Assembly: GCA_022508605.1 (NCBI GenBank)
Contig: JAFLUX010000001.1
Coordinates: 1-64,000 of the forward strand
Origin: Bacteroidales bacterium
GTDB lineage: Bacteria > Bacteroidota > Bacteroidia > Bacteroidales > UBA932
Length of the DNA stretch: 64,000 nucleotides
Direction of reading: 5' to 3'
Shown here: one piece after another, positions 1-8,651 of the stretch
How the letters are laid out: each line of letters starts with the position of its first letter
How positions within the stretch are numbered: the first letter of the stretch is position 1
Made by a program: the position numbers and the translations under genes
The notes under the pieces: model-generated
The model's database searches: none
What the model was told of the DNA's origin: nothing
What the model saw: the letters and a program-made list of their open reading frames with translations, nothing else

Positions 1-110
1 CCCCAGCAATAAAGCCTTTCGGCTACTATACCCCTGCACCCCAAGGGGATTGAGGAGACCTCAAACTCCCGGGGTCGCAGCTGGTCCCCAGCAATAAAGC
101 CTTTCGGCTA
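1..110. repeat. 25-bp direct repeat (ccccagcaataaagcctttcggcta) at 1-25 and 86-110
   Basis: Identical 25-mers 85 bp apart; a diverged form (gcgcctttcggccaacaatt) recurs at about 1401-1420. Confidence 0.85.
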
Positions 111-120
111 ACAATTTAGG

Positions 121-167
121 GAGGATGGCCCAAGGTCCGGATGGACTCTTAGGGTCATCCTTTTTTT
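121..167 (+). terminator. Rho-independent terminator-like hairpin, copy A
   Basis: AGGATGgCCCAAGGTCC-ggat-GGACtCTTaGGGtCATCCT followed by T7; a 46-bp identical copy lies at 1425-1470. Confidence 0.8.
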
Positions 168-202
168 GTACGCCATGGATAAGGCCATCGGACAATAAAG
201 AA

Positions 203-236
203 AAGCTTCCGATTTCTCGGAAGCTTAATCTTTTTT
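203..236. terminator. Bidirectional terminator-like perfect inverted repeat
   Basis: AAGCTTCCGA-tttc-TCGGAAGCTT, then aatcTTTTTT on + ; A-rich flank on the other side gives a T-rich tract on the minus strand, downstream of the 332-1229 cassette. Confidence 0.7.
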
Positions 237-331
237 AAGGGGAATTATATATCAGTTGTCCAAACCAATGAGGTATCTTCCTATTAATAAACACCCAATT
301 GGACTTGCCGGTGACGGAATCGATATGACGA

Positions 332-547
332 TTAGGCCATACGGTAGTCTTGATACAGCGCCACAGGTCCGAAGTGCCAGTACTTTGTTTCCTCCCGCTC
401 AAGGCGGCGATAGGTATCGGAGGCGTAGAACTTTGTGAGTGCTTCTATTGGGCTAATCTGTTCGTCCTCAGCGATGAAAGCCGCAACGGCAGCCGCTTTG
501 CCGGCAAGAATCAGGTAAAGGTTCTGCTGGGTAATTTCTGCTCTCAT
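332..547 (-). CDS. Small protein of a DUF3791/DUF3990 cassette (71 aa, third gene)
   Basis: ORF MRAEITQQNLYLILAGKAAAVAAFIAEDEQISPIEALTKFYASDTYRRLE...; start overlaps the upstream stop as ATGA (544-547). Confidence 0.75.
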   Translation of the reverse strand: MRAEITQQNLYLILAGKAAAVAAFIAEDEQISPIEALTKFYASDTYRRLEREETKYWHFGPVALYQDYRMA

Positions 548-1026
548 ATCCGTACCTCCCTTGCTTCGATGAATGTTAGATAATCCAGGGCCACTTCCGT
601 ATGGAAGACCATCTGGTCGATGAGCGTATAGGTCTTTAGCTCCAGGATGAGTTCCTGTTTGTTCAGAAAGCCTTGCTCATAAAGGGCGAAAGCGGCATAA
701 ACACGGTCGTTGGCTACCGGGCCATAAACCAGGTCATTGTCATGCGTAAAGCCTCGCTGGTTACGGTTGGCGTAGACGAAATCCACCCAATCTTCTTCAG
801 GTGGGTTGGAGAAGTTGAGTCGCTTGAGACCCGCAGCGGCGACTTCGTCAAATTCATAGACGTTTATGAAAGCGCATTCCTTGTCGGAAAGACGCCGGAG
901 TGCCCAATCACGGGCCTGTTGCTCGGATGTGGTGGTATAGAAGCCCACTCCGTAGTCGAGAGTACGGCTTGGAACAAGAATGCGAGGTTCGCTGACTATC
1001 TGAGGACTCCCGTGGTAAAGCTTCAT
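544..1026 (-). CDS. DUF3990-family protein (ADP-ribosyltransferase-like toxin candidate)
   Basis: MKLYHGSPQIVSEPRILVPSRTLDYGVGFYTTTSEQQARDWA...; start at 1026 overlaps the upstream stop (ATGA, 1023-1026). Confidence 0.8.
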   Translation of the reverse strand: MKLYHGSPQIVSEPRILVPSRTLDYGVGFYTTTSEQQARDWALRRLSDKECAFINVYEFDEVAAAGLKRLNFSNPPEEDWVDFVYANRNQRGFTHDNDLVYGPVANDRVYAAFALYEQGFLNKQELILELKTYTLIDQMVFHTEVALDYLTFIEAREVRI

Positions 1027-1229
1027 CGTATTATTCTTTCTTCTATCTCTTCCAGAATCCATGGCATTCCCTGAGTGTGGAGTACGTCGTAATGGTCGGC
1101 GAGGTACTGCTTGATTCCGTGCTGGTCAAAAAGCACGGAAGCGGCCTCCCCGGTAAGCCCGTGCTTGTTCTTGTAACCCTCCAAGCAGAAAGCAACAAAG
1201 AAAAGTATGTCAGCGTCTCGCTTACTCAT
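1023..1229 (-). CDS. DUF3791-family small protein (putative antitoxin partner)
   Basis: MSKRDADILFFVAFCLEGYKNKHGLTGEAASVLFDQHGIKQYLADHYDVLHTQGMPWILEEIEERIIR resembles the DUF3791 pattern. Confidence 0.8.
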   Translation of the reverse strand: MSKRDADILFFVAFCLEGYKNKHGLTGEAASVLFDQHGIKQYLADHYDVLHTQGMPWILEEIEERIIR

Positions 1230-1424
1230 GATGCAAAATTACACATTTTTCGTCAATTACGGGTATATTTTGAAAAGGCGACCTGTCCTGAAAAAAGTGG
1301 CCGCATGCCTGGCCGCGACGCGTTCATCGAAACCCTCGCGACACCTACGCCGATCCCGCCGTCTGGAAGGAGAAGGCGAAGGACAAGTACGAGAGCAACG
1401 GCGCCTTTCGGCCAACAATTCAGT

Positions 1425-1470
1425 GAGGATGGCCCAAGGTCCGGATGGACTCTTAGGGTCATCCTTTTTT
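1425..1470 (+). terminator. Rho-independent terminator-like hairpin, copy B
   Basis: 46-bp identical to copy A (121-166), followed by T run; preceded by an ORF tail ...DTYADPAVWKEKAKDKYESNGAFRPTIQ* in one + frame. Confidence 0.8.
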
Positions 1471-1474
1471 CTTA

Positions 1475-3133
1475 TCAGAGGTTCCGGGCCGCTTCTGCAA
1501 GACGGATAAACTCGCGCCGATACCCTTCGGCATCGTCAGACAACCCCATTTTTGCCACCTCTATAACTTGCCTGTACGTTGCATCCCCCTTGAAGTCGGA
1601 GTCCCGGAGCAGCTGGCCATACATTGCGACAGCGGAAGCAAAACGGAAATCCTCCGACACACTGTCTCCGCCCTTATCGGTAAGACTCTTTTCCAGGAGC
1701 AGACTCGTTTTCTCTCCCGGATTCTTATAACGGAGTTTTACGGTCAGCATCTCTTTGGAATCCGATTTGAAGTCTGATTTGACTTCGGGAGTCTTCTGAT
1801 ATTTCAACGCATCGACAGTGCCGGGAATGTTGCCTTTCACGCCGACAGGTATGACCTCATACAAAGCAGTCACGGTGTGTCCCGCTCCGATGTCGCCGGC
1901 ATCTTTGTTGTCATCGTTGAAGTCCTCGTCTTTCAGCATACGGCTCTCATAGCCCACCAGACGGTATGCCTGCACCTGCGAAGGATTGAACTCGACCTGC
2001 AATTTCACATCTTCTGCTACCGTAAACAGAGTACTGGCGAACTCCGAAATCAAGACTTTGCGAGCCTCCTGTATGTTGTCTATATAGGCCTGATTGCCGC
2101 TGCCTTTTTCTGCGAGCACCTGCATTTTGCTGTCTTTGTAGTTGCCCATGCCGTAGCCGAGGACGGACATGAAGATGCCTTTCTTGCTTTCGGCAGCGAC
2201 TATTTTTTCAAGTCCGTGCTCGTCCGAAATACCGAAGTTGAAATCGCCGTCAGAGCAGAGAATGATACGATTGTTCCCGCCCTCGATAAAGTTCTCCTCC
2301 GCAGTTTTATAGGCAAGGCGCAGTCCTGCCTCACCCGCCGTGTAACCCCCTGCTTCAAGAGCCTCTATGGCAGTTTTAATTTTACCTTTTTCATTACCCT
2401 GCGTAGACGGGAGCACGACTTTGGCATCGCTGCCATAGACGACAATGGCCACGCGGTCGATGTCCCGGATATTGTCGGCCAGCATCTTCATAGAGGATTT
2501 TACCAAGCCGAGCCTGGCCGGACCCGCCATCGAACCGGAGACGTCGATCAAGAACACGAAATTAGCTGCCGGGAGTTTATCTGTCGGAATCTCTTTTGCT
2601 TTCAATCCTATTTTAACCAGCCTGTGGCTTTTGTTCCATGGACATACGCCGGCCTCCAAATCTATATGAACAGGACGACCATCGGAGGGCTGCGGATAAG
2701 TGTATGAGAAATAGTTGACAAGTTCCTCGACACGCACAGCATCGGCAGGCGGAAGCATCCCCTGATTGATATATCGGCGCATATTGGCATAAGACGCTAC
2801 GTCGACATCAATAGAAAAGGTGGACAGCGGATTGCGTGTCGGCGAGAGGAAACGACTGTCTGAAAAATCCGAATACGACTCAGTTGAAAGAGCATCATAC
2901 GGCATGGCAGCACTACACGTTACTGCCATATCGGGCATTGCATCCCGCTGCGCGCTTTGTCTCATCTTGTATAACACTTTCCCGGTCTTCGCAGGAGATG
3001 CGGAAAGTGGCACATCCGGATACTCATTTTCTCCGGCAACCTTAACTCCGTTGTTTTTCCCTCGGCCCACCGAACATGCAGCGATTACTGCAGCCAGGCA
3101 GATTACTGCAAACACAATCAATATTGGTTTCAT
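1475..3133 (-). CDS. von Willebrand factor type A domain lipoprotein (YfbK-like)
   Basis: MKPILIVFAVICLAAVIAACSVG lipobox; MIDAS motif FLIDVSGSM; long vWA region. Confidence 0.88.
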   Translation of the reverse strand: MKPILIVFAVICLAAVIAACSVGRGKNNGVKVAGENEYPDVPLSASPAKTGKVLYKMRQSAQRDAMPDMAVTCSAAMPYDALSTESYSDFSDSRFLSPTRNPLSTFSIDVDVASYANMRRYINQGMLPPADAVRVEELVNYFSYTYPQPSDGRPVHIDLEAGVCPWNKSHRLVKIGLKAKEIPTDKLPAANFVFLIDVSGSMAGPARLGLVKSSMKMLADNIRDIDRVAIVVYGSDAKVVLPSTQGNEKGKIKTAIEALEAGGYTAGEAGLRLAYKTAEENFIEGGNNRIILCSDGDFNFGISDEHGLEKIVAAESKKGIFMSVLGYGMGNYKDSKMQVLAEKGSGNQAYIDNIQEARKVLISEFASTLFTVAEDVKLQVEFNPSQVQAYRLVGYESRMLKDEDFNDDNKDAGDIGAGHTVTALYEVIPVGVKGNIPGTVDALKYQKTPEVKSDFKSDSKEMLTVKLRYKNPGEKTSLLLEKSLTDKGGDSVSEDFRFASAVAMYGQLLRDSDFKGDATYRQVIEVAKMGLSDDAEGYRREFIRLAEAARNL

Positions 3134-3278
3134 AGACTTTTGAAATTTGTAATTAGTAAACTTGTTTGCCATAATGATGCACGGATTCGTCAAATTCCAT
3201 AAACCGGACAGAATTTTTTTTGTTCGTATTATGGAATCGAGGGCTTTTTTGTATCTTTATCACGGATAAACTAACAAC

Positions 3279-3866
3279 ATGATGCGTCGAGAGAGTATCG
3301 AATCTGCCAGCGATGAAATTTTATTGCGCGCCTATACCCACGGCGGCGATATGGATTGCTTCGGCATGTTGTATAAGCGATATATTCCGTTGGTTTATGG
3401 ACTCTGCCTTAAGTATCTTAAATCTCCGGAGAGCGCCGAAGATGCCGTAATGCAATTGTTCGAAGACCTGTCTGACAAGGTGAAACTGCACGATATCACC
3501 AACTTTCGCAGTTGGCTTTATCGTGTTGCCCAGAATCATTGCCTGCAAATCCTGCGGAGCAAGAAAATGATATTCACCACGGATTGGCAGTCTCAATCAG
3601 TCGATTCGGCGGAGTTCCTCGATTTGTTAAGCGAGAACGGAGAAGAAACACAGTTGAAAGCGCTCCATCACTGCATGGAGCATTTATCTGAAGCACAAAG
3701 AACCTGCATTCAGGAATTTTTCCTTGCCGAGAAATCCTATGCGGACATATCCGAGGAGAAAGGTTATGAACTGAAAGGCGTAAAGAGTCATATCCAGAAC
3801 GGGAAACGCAATTTGAAGCTATGCATAGAGAAGACAACGAAAGAATGGGGTTGCTGTCCTATATAA
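3279..3866 (+). CDS. ECF-type RNA polymerase sigma factor
   Basis: Sigma2 (GDMDCFGMLYKRYIPLVYGLCLKYLKSPESAEDAVMQLFEDL...NFRSWLYRVAQNHC) and sigma4-like regions. Confidence 0.9.
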   Translation: MMRRESIESASDEILLRAYTHGGDMDCFGMLYKRYIPLVYGLCLKYLKSPESAEDAVMQLFEDLSDKVKLHDITNFRSWLYRVAQNHCLQILRSKKMIFTTDWQSQSVDSAEFLDLLSENGEETQLKALHHCMEHLSEAQRTCIQEFFLAEKSYADISEEKGYELKGVKSHIQNGKRNLKLCIEKTTKEWGCCPI

Positions 3867-4699
3867 AAGGAAACAGAAAAGGCCGTGAAGCCCATAACCT
3901 GGAACGTGAGGCTATGCAGGACCCTTTTTTGGCAGACGCTCTGGATGGATATAGCGATATGGAAGGCCCGGAGCTGGATGTCCGCCTGCGCCGTATGGAA
4001 GAAAAAGTAGAGCAACGCAGCCTGCGGAATCTTCATGAAAGCGCCGCTGCACCTGTCCGGGCGCAATATGACATGTCGCACGAGGCTGAGTATGCAATGG
4101 AAATGAATAAGATGCAGGATGTTCTTGCCCCGACATCAATCCGGCGTCCGCTTAAAGGACAAAGAAAAAACTTTTTTATCTGGATTTCCGCGGCAGCGTG
4201 CCTATTAATCGTATGTGCCCTATCGTATAATATTGGTGTATTGCGGGGCAAGAAAGAAATTGGCATGCTTGCTCAAAACAGCATGGCGGCGGCTGACGCA
4301 AATACTCAGACAACCGCATTCGATTCCGCAGAAGCAATGGAGGAGTTCCCTTATCGTCTCGATAACACAGAACCGCAGATAGCCACGGCAGAACGCAAAA
4401 TGCGCAGAATAGAGCCTGCACGCGAAAATGCCAATGAATCACTTTGTCCGACAATTGGATACAAAGCGTACTATGAATACGTCTACAAAGAGATGAAAGA
4501 ATCAGTCTCCTTTGATTCTGATAATATAAGCGGAATAGTCGTACTCAGTTTTGACATAGACAACAGTGGCCGGCCGTCAAATATAAAGATAACCGAAAGC
4601 TCATCAGATACCATTGCCCGAAAGTTGATAGATATACTTAAAAAGGGAGAATGCTGGTCAGGGCACGGCAAAGTTGAATCATTCGTATTCATCTACTAA
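3821..4699 (+). CDS. Membrane protein, possible anti-sigma partner, TonB-C-like C-terminus
   Basis: Overlaps the sigma gene; single TM (FFIWISAAACLLIVCALSYNIGVL); C-term GIVVLSFDIDNSGRPSNIKITESSSD... Confidence 0.65.
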   Translation: MHREDNERMGLLSYIKGNRKGREAHNLEREAMQDPFLADALDGYSDMEGPELDVRLRRMEEKVEQRSLRNLHESAAAPVRAQYDMSHEAEYAMEMNKMQDVLAPTSIRRPLKGQRKNFFIWISAAACLLIVCALSYNIGVLRGKKEIGMLAQNSMAAADANTQTTAFDSAEAMEEFPYRLDNTEPQIATAERKMRRIEPARENANESLCPTIGYKAYYEYVYKEMKESVSFDSDNISGIVVLSFDIDNSGRPSNIKITESSSDTIARKLIDILKKGECWSGHGKVESFVFIY

Positions 4700-4758
4700 A
4701 GACAACAAAGATTTGACAAGCGTCAAGAAAACCGCCCTCCGGAAGACGGAAAAGACTT

Positions 4759-5286
4759 TCAGTAAGAAATAAGCGCTCCGGGAAAGTCGCAGCCCGGAGT
4801 CTCCCCAACTCCCCCTGCCCCCTCGAGGTCCAGCAGGAGCCGTTTGATATCGAGTCCTCCGGCATATCCGACGAGGGCGCCGGAGCTGCCGACTACACGG
4901 TGGCAGGGTATGACTATGGGCAGGGGGTTGCGGTTGTTCGCCATGCCGACGGCCCGGTACGCAAGAGGATATCCCGCAGCGCAGGCTATCTGCTTGTACG
5001 AGCGGGTCTGCCCGTAAGGAATCTGCCGCAGGGCATCCCATACTTTGCGTTGAAACAGCGTGCCGGACGGAGCCAGCGGCAGGTCAAAATCCCGGCGCAG
5101 TCCGTTGAAATACTCTTCGAGCTGCCTTGCCGCCTCGTCCAGCAGCGGAGTATGGGCGCAAGATGCATCAGGGCTGACGGTGCCGAATGAAATGCCCGTC
5201 AGGCAGTCGTTCTCGGCGGCAAGGGTCAACGGCCCTGCCGGAGAATCCACGGTCAGTCTTTGTGTCGTATTCATAAGCATTTGCAA
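4759..5286 (-). CDS. ogt: Methylated-DNA--[protein]-cysteine S-methyltransferase
   Basis: Active-site motif IVIPCHRVVGSSGALVGYAGGLDIKRLLLDLE. Confidence 0.92.
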   Translation of the reverse strand: MQMLMNTTQRLTVDSPAGPLTLAAENDCLTGISFGTVSPDASCAHTPLLDEAARQLEEYFNGLRRDFDLPLAPSGTLFQRKVWDALRQIPYGQTRSYKQIACAAGYPLAYRAVGMANNRNPLPIVIPCHRVVGSSGALVGYAGGLDIKRLLLDLEGAGGVGETPGCDFPGALISY

Positions 5287-5331
5287 GCAAAGCGATTAAG
5301 GCAGAGTAACCCCGTTCCGGAGGCCGAAGAA

Positions 5332-6618
5332 TCAGAATATGTACCCCAGTCCTATGTTCATCCCGAAAGTTCCGTCATTCGCGGAAAAGGGCACGGCGCC
5401 TTCGGCGGACACTATGAAGTTTTCGTTCATCGCGAGCTTGATGCCGAGACCGGCGCTGCAATGCAGGCGCTCGCCATTGCCGCTGTATATGTCGGCGGCA
5501 TCCGCAAGTTTCATCCTATCCAGCCTGTAGGGCTGCACGACGGCGCCGAAGTCGAAGAAAGGGTTGGTCGCCGCATACCAGTGCTGACCTATGAAGTCGA
5601 ACGAGAAAAGTTTTATGCGCAGCTCCATGTTGGACCACGCATAGCCGTCGCCGACCATGCGGTTATACAGCGTTCCGCGTATGGTGTTGATGCTGCCGAG
5701 CCCTTCGGAATTAATCTGGCGCAGATACAGCGTGGATATGTCCTGCTGCACATAGAAAGGCGCCTCCCCCGCTATGGTTCCCTGATAAGCAAGATGATAC
5801 GCGAAGACCACCCGCTCGCGCCACAAAGGCAGATAGTGCCTGAAATGCGCGGACAGTTTCATATAGGAGTATTTTCCGCTGAACACGTCGGGGGCCCCTA
5901 TAAGGCACAGTTCGCTCCATATTCCCCTGCTCGGAGCGGCCTCGGCATCCCGGGAATCGTAGACCACCCCGGCCTTCATTTCGAGGTGCATCCCCCCGTA
6001 CATCTCGTCCCTGTCTATGATTCCGCTGTCGATATACCTCCTGTAAAGGGTCCGGTGCGGGTCATACTGTTCGAGTTCTATGTCGCCTACCCTGTAGTCC
6101 TTGAATGCAAGTCCTGCCGCCCAGCCCCAGCTTCCGCCTATCTTTCCCTGAAAGTCGGCAAGTATGCGGAGATAATCCCTCCTGACATTGTAAAACGCTA
6201 CTCCCTCGTCCGCATTGGAATCCAGCTCCGGAAGATATACGGAGGCGGCACCGTTGAATCCGTAGAAAGAATACTTGCGGTTGGTCATGTAAGTCGCCGC
6301 CGCCGTCATCCTGACCCCGGGAATCAGGTGCTTGGAGTCATAGAACAGATGGAAAACGCCCGAACCCTTGGTATAATAGGAAGCCTCCACATTGAATTTG
6401 TGGTAGTATTCCGGATAGACGGCGCCGTCTCCATAGCAGTATATATCGCAGAGAGCGCCCATCTGGAAACCGAGGTCGGTATTGAATCCGACGGCAGGCA
6501 GAGGGCCGAAGTTCCAGCCGGTCTTTACGGCCGCAGGATTCTCCTGTGCAGCCGCCTCCTCAGGGAATACGGCCCCGCAAGCGAGCGCCGCCAAGAGTAT
6601 TAGTGCTGTTCTTTTCAT
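5332..6618 (-). CDS. BamA/TamA-like (D15) surface antigen / outer-membrane beta-barrel
   Basis: Signal peptide MKRTALILLAALACGAVFPEEAAAQ; barrel-like repeats ending in NIGLGYIF (terminal aromatic). Confidence 0.75.
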   Translation of the reverse strand: MKRTALILLAALACGAVFPEEAAAQENPAAVKTGWNFGPLPAVGFNTDLGFQMGALCDIYCYGDGAVYPEYYHKFNVEASYYTKGSGVFHLFYDSKHLIPGVRMTAAATYMTNRKYSFYGFNGAASVYLPELDSNADEGVAFYNVRRDYLRILADFQGKIGGSWGWAAGLAFKDYRVGDIELEQYDPHRTLYRRYIDSGIIDRDEMYGGMHLEMKAGVVYDSRDAEAAPSRGIWSELCLIGAPDVFSGKYSYMKLSAHFRHYLPLWRERVVFAYHLAYQGTIAGEAPFYVQQDISTLYLRQINSEGLGSINTIRGTLYNRMVGDGYAWSNMELRIKLFSFDFIGQHWYAATNPFFDFGAVVQPYRLDRMKLADAADIYSGNGERLHCSAGLGIKLAMNENFIVSAEGAVPFSANDGTFGMNIGLGYIF

Positions 6619-6631
6619 CGTTGGAGCAGTT

Positions 6632-7804
6632 TTACAGTCTGGAAAGCATTTCCGCCATGAAAAAGCCGAGATAGTTTCCCGCCGCATAGCCTATGATTCC
6701 TATTGTCAGTCCCCCTATCAGCGCATTCTTGTTCTTCATGGCTGCTGTAATCATGGGCACGAAAGGCGGGGAATTGATGAAAGCAACGGACGATACGATT
6801 ACGGTATCGGCATCTATGCGGAGGATTCGGGCGAAAACTAGCTGGAGCACAAGCGAGCCGAAAACCACGAAACTGATGTAGCAGAGCAGCGACAGGCCGC
6901 CGGCCATGTCGAACTCGCTGAAATTGGCCATAGTAGCGACCGTTATGCAGAATATGTATATCAAATACATTCCTATGTCATGACTGAATCTCAGTTCCCG
7001 CACCGGACGGATAAACGAAAAGGCTATGCTGAAAGTCGTTAGCAGCAATATGAATACCGTCATGAAGGCGGAATCCGGAACGAGCAGGGCTATACCGCCC
7101 GACAACGCGCACACGAGCAGGGTAAGCCCTATTGAGGTGCATGCCGATTTCATGCCGCTGCGTGAAAATATCCCGGATGAGCATGCCTTTGACGCTGCGA
7201 GCGTATCCGAAGGCCCCGCTGTGTCCCCCTCCCCCGCGGCAGGTGCCTGCTCCCGTGAGGGAAGCAGCCTGCGGAACAGCCTGATACCGATTCCGAGCAG
7301 GAAAGTCAGGTAGAGGAAAGACACCAGCATATCGCAGGAATTTATAAGGATATAGGTGCTTTCCGGCACACCGAGCATGGCTTTCAGGGCGGCAAGGTTG
7401 ATTGTGCCGCCCGTATATACCCCGGTAAGCATCCCCCCTATCCTTGCGCCTCCGTCTATGCTGCGTCCGAAAATCATATATCCGCAAGCCACCGTGAGCA
7501 CGACCGCCGCGATGCCGGATATGAGGGCGAGCAGTTGCGAGCGCGTGATGCTTTGCCGGAGCTTGCACCCGAAAAGCATGAGCGGTATGGCAAGAGGCAC
7601 CGTAGCATTGGAAAGCACATCCTGCACTCGCGACATGGAGGCGGACGGCAGGCCGGCATTGCCTATAATCATGCCTATCAGATAAAGAATCAGCACGGGA
7701 CCTATCTTTCCGAGCCATGATATCCTCCGGCAGCAGCACAGGACGACGTACGGCAGCAGGCACAGGGCGGCGCCAATCAGCAGAGACTCAATCATTCCTG
7801 TCAT
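6632..7804 (-). CDS. DUF819-family membrane protein
   Basis: Multi-TM protein with IGNAGLPS..., GVYTGGTINLAALKAMLGV pattern. Confidence 0.75.
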   Translation of the reverse strand: MTGMIESLLIGAALCLLPYVVLCCCRRISWLGKIGPVLILYLIGMIIGNAGLPSASMSRVQDVLSNATVPLAIPLMLFGCKLRQSITRSQLLALISGIAAVVLTVACGYMIFGRSIDGGARIGGMLTGVYTGGTINLAALKAMLGVPESTYILINSCDMLVSFLYLTFLLGIGIRLFRRLLPSREQAPAAGEGDTAGPSDTLAASKACSSGIFSRSGMKSACTSIGLTLLVCALSGGIALLVPDSAFMTVFILLLTTFSIAFSFIRPVRELRFSHDIGMYLIYIFCITVATMANFSEFDMAGGLSLLCYISFVVFGSLVLQLVFARILRIDADTVIVSSVAFINSPPFVPMITAAMKNKNALIGGLTIGIIGYAAGNYLGFFMAEMLSRL

Positions 7805-8651
7805 ATCCCGATAAAATTTCCCTGAAAAAGCCTACTCCAAGCGCGACCACTTCCCCGCGCCTGTTCGTGATGGTGTGATTCTCACCCTCCACCACAATGA
7901 GTTCAGAGCGTTCACCATAGACTTCCCTGAACTTCTCGCTGCACCACATGGGGACTATGCCGTCCCTATCGCCGTGCAGAAGCAGGACGGGGCCATTGTA
8001 GTCAGCCGCAGTACCGTATATGTCAAGGTCCTGGGTGCTCACAAGATAGTCCCTGCCGAGTTTCATAGCGCCGAAGCAGCATATATATTCCGGAGGGTCG
8101 GCCGGATCGAATTCCGCATTGAAGAATTTGCCGTTCCGGCAGGCGTCTTTTATGACCGAGCCGGGTGCCACGAGCACCATTGCATCAGGCGCGTCGTCCC
8201 CGGCGGCAAGAATCCCTGCCGTCATCGCGGCGACGACGCCTCCCTGGGAGTGCCCGAGTATGCCGGTCTTGCTCACATAGGGCAGTGATTTCACATACTC
8301 CCACACCGCCATGGCATCGGCGATTTCCTTTTCCACGGTCATGTCCTGCATCCTGCCCTCGCTGCCGCCGTGTCCGTCGAAGTCGAAACGTATGGAGGCT
8401 ATCCCCGCCTTGGCAAGACCTCTGGCAAACGAGGGCATGGGGATGAAGTCCTTGCTTGCGAATATCCCGTGCATCAGTATTACCATAGGGCAGCGCTCCG
8501 TGCCGGGGTCGAAGCCTTCCGGAAGGGTCAGCCTGAATGCGATTCCGCCCTCAGGCCCTTTTATCTCATAGTCGCGGGCGGCCGCATGACAAAAGCACAT
8601 GCCGGCAAAAACGGCGGCCGCAACGAGGCGCAGCGAATGCCTATTGCGCAT
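7788..8651 (-). CDS. Alpha/beta hydrolase (serine aminopeptidase S33-like)
   Basis: GILGHSQGGVVAAMTAG nucleophile elbow; signal peptide; LLLHGDRDGIVP. Confidence 0.85.
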   Translation of the reverse strand: MRNRHSLRLVAAAVFAGMCFCHAAARDYEIKGPEGGIAFRLTLPEGFDPGTERCPMVILMHGIFASKDFIPMPSFARGLAKAGIASIRFDFDGHGGSEGRMQDMTVEKEIADAMAVWEYVKSLPYVSKTGILGHSQGGVVAAMTAGILAAGDDAPDAMVLVAPGSVIKDACRNGKFFNAEFDPADPPEYICCFGAMKLGRDYLVSTQDLDIYGTAADYNGPVLLLHGDRDGIVPMWCSEKFREVYGERSELIVVEGENHTITNRRGEVVALGVGFFREILSGYDRND

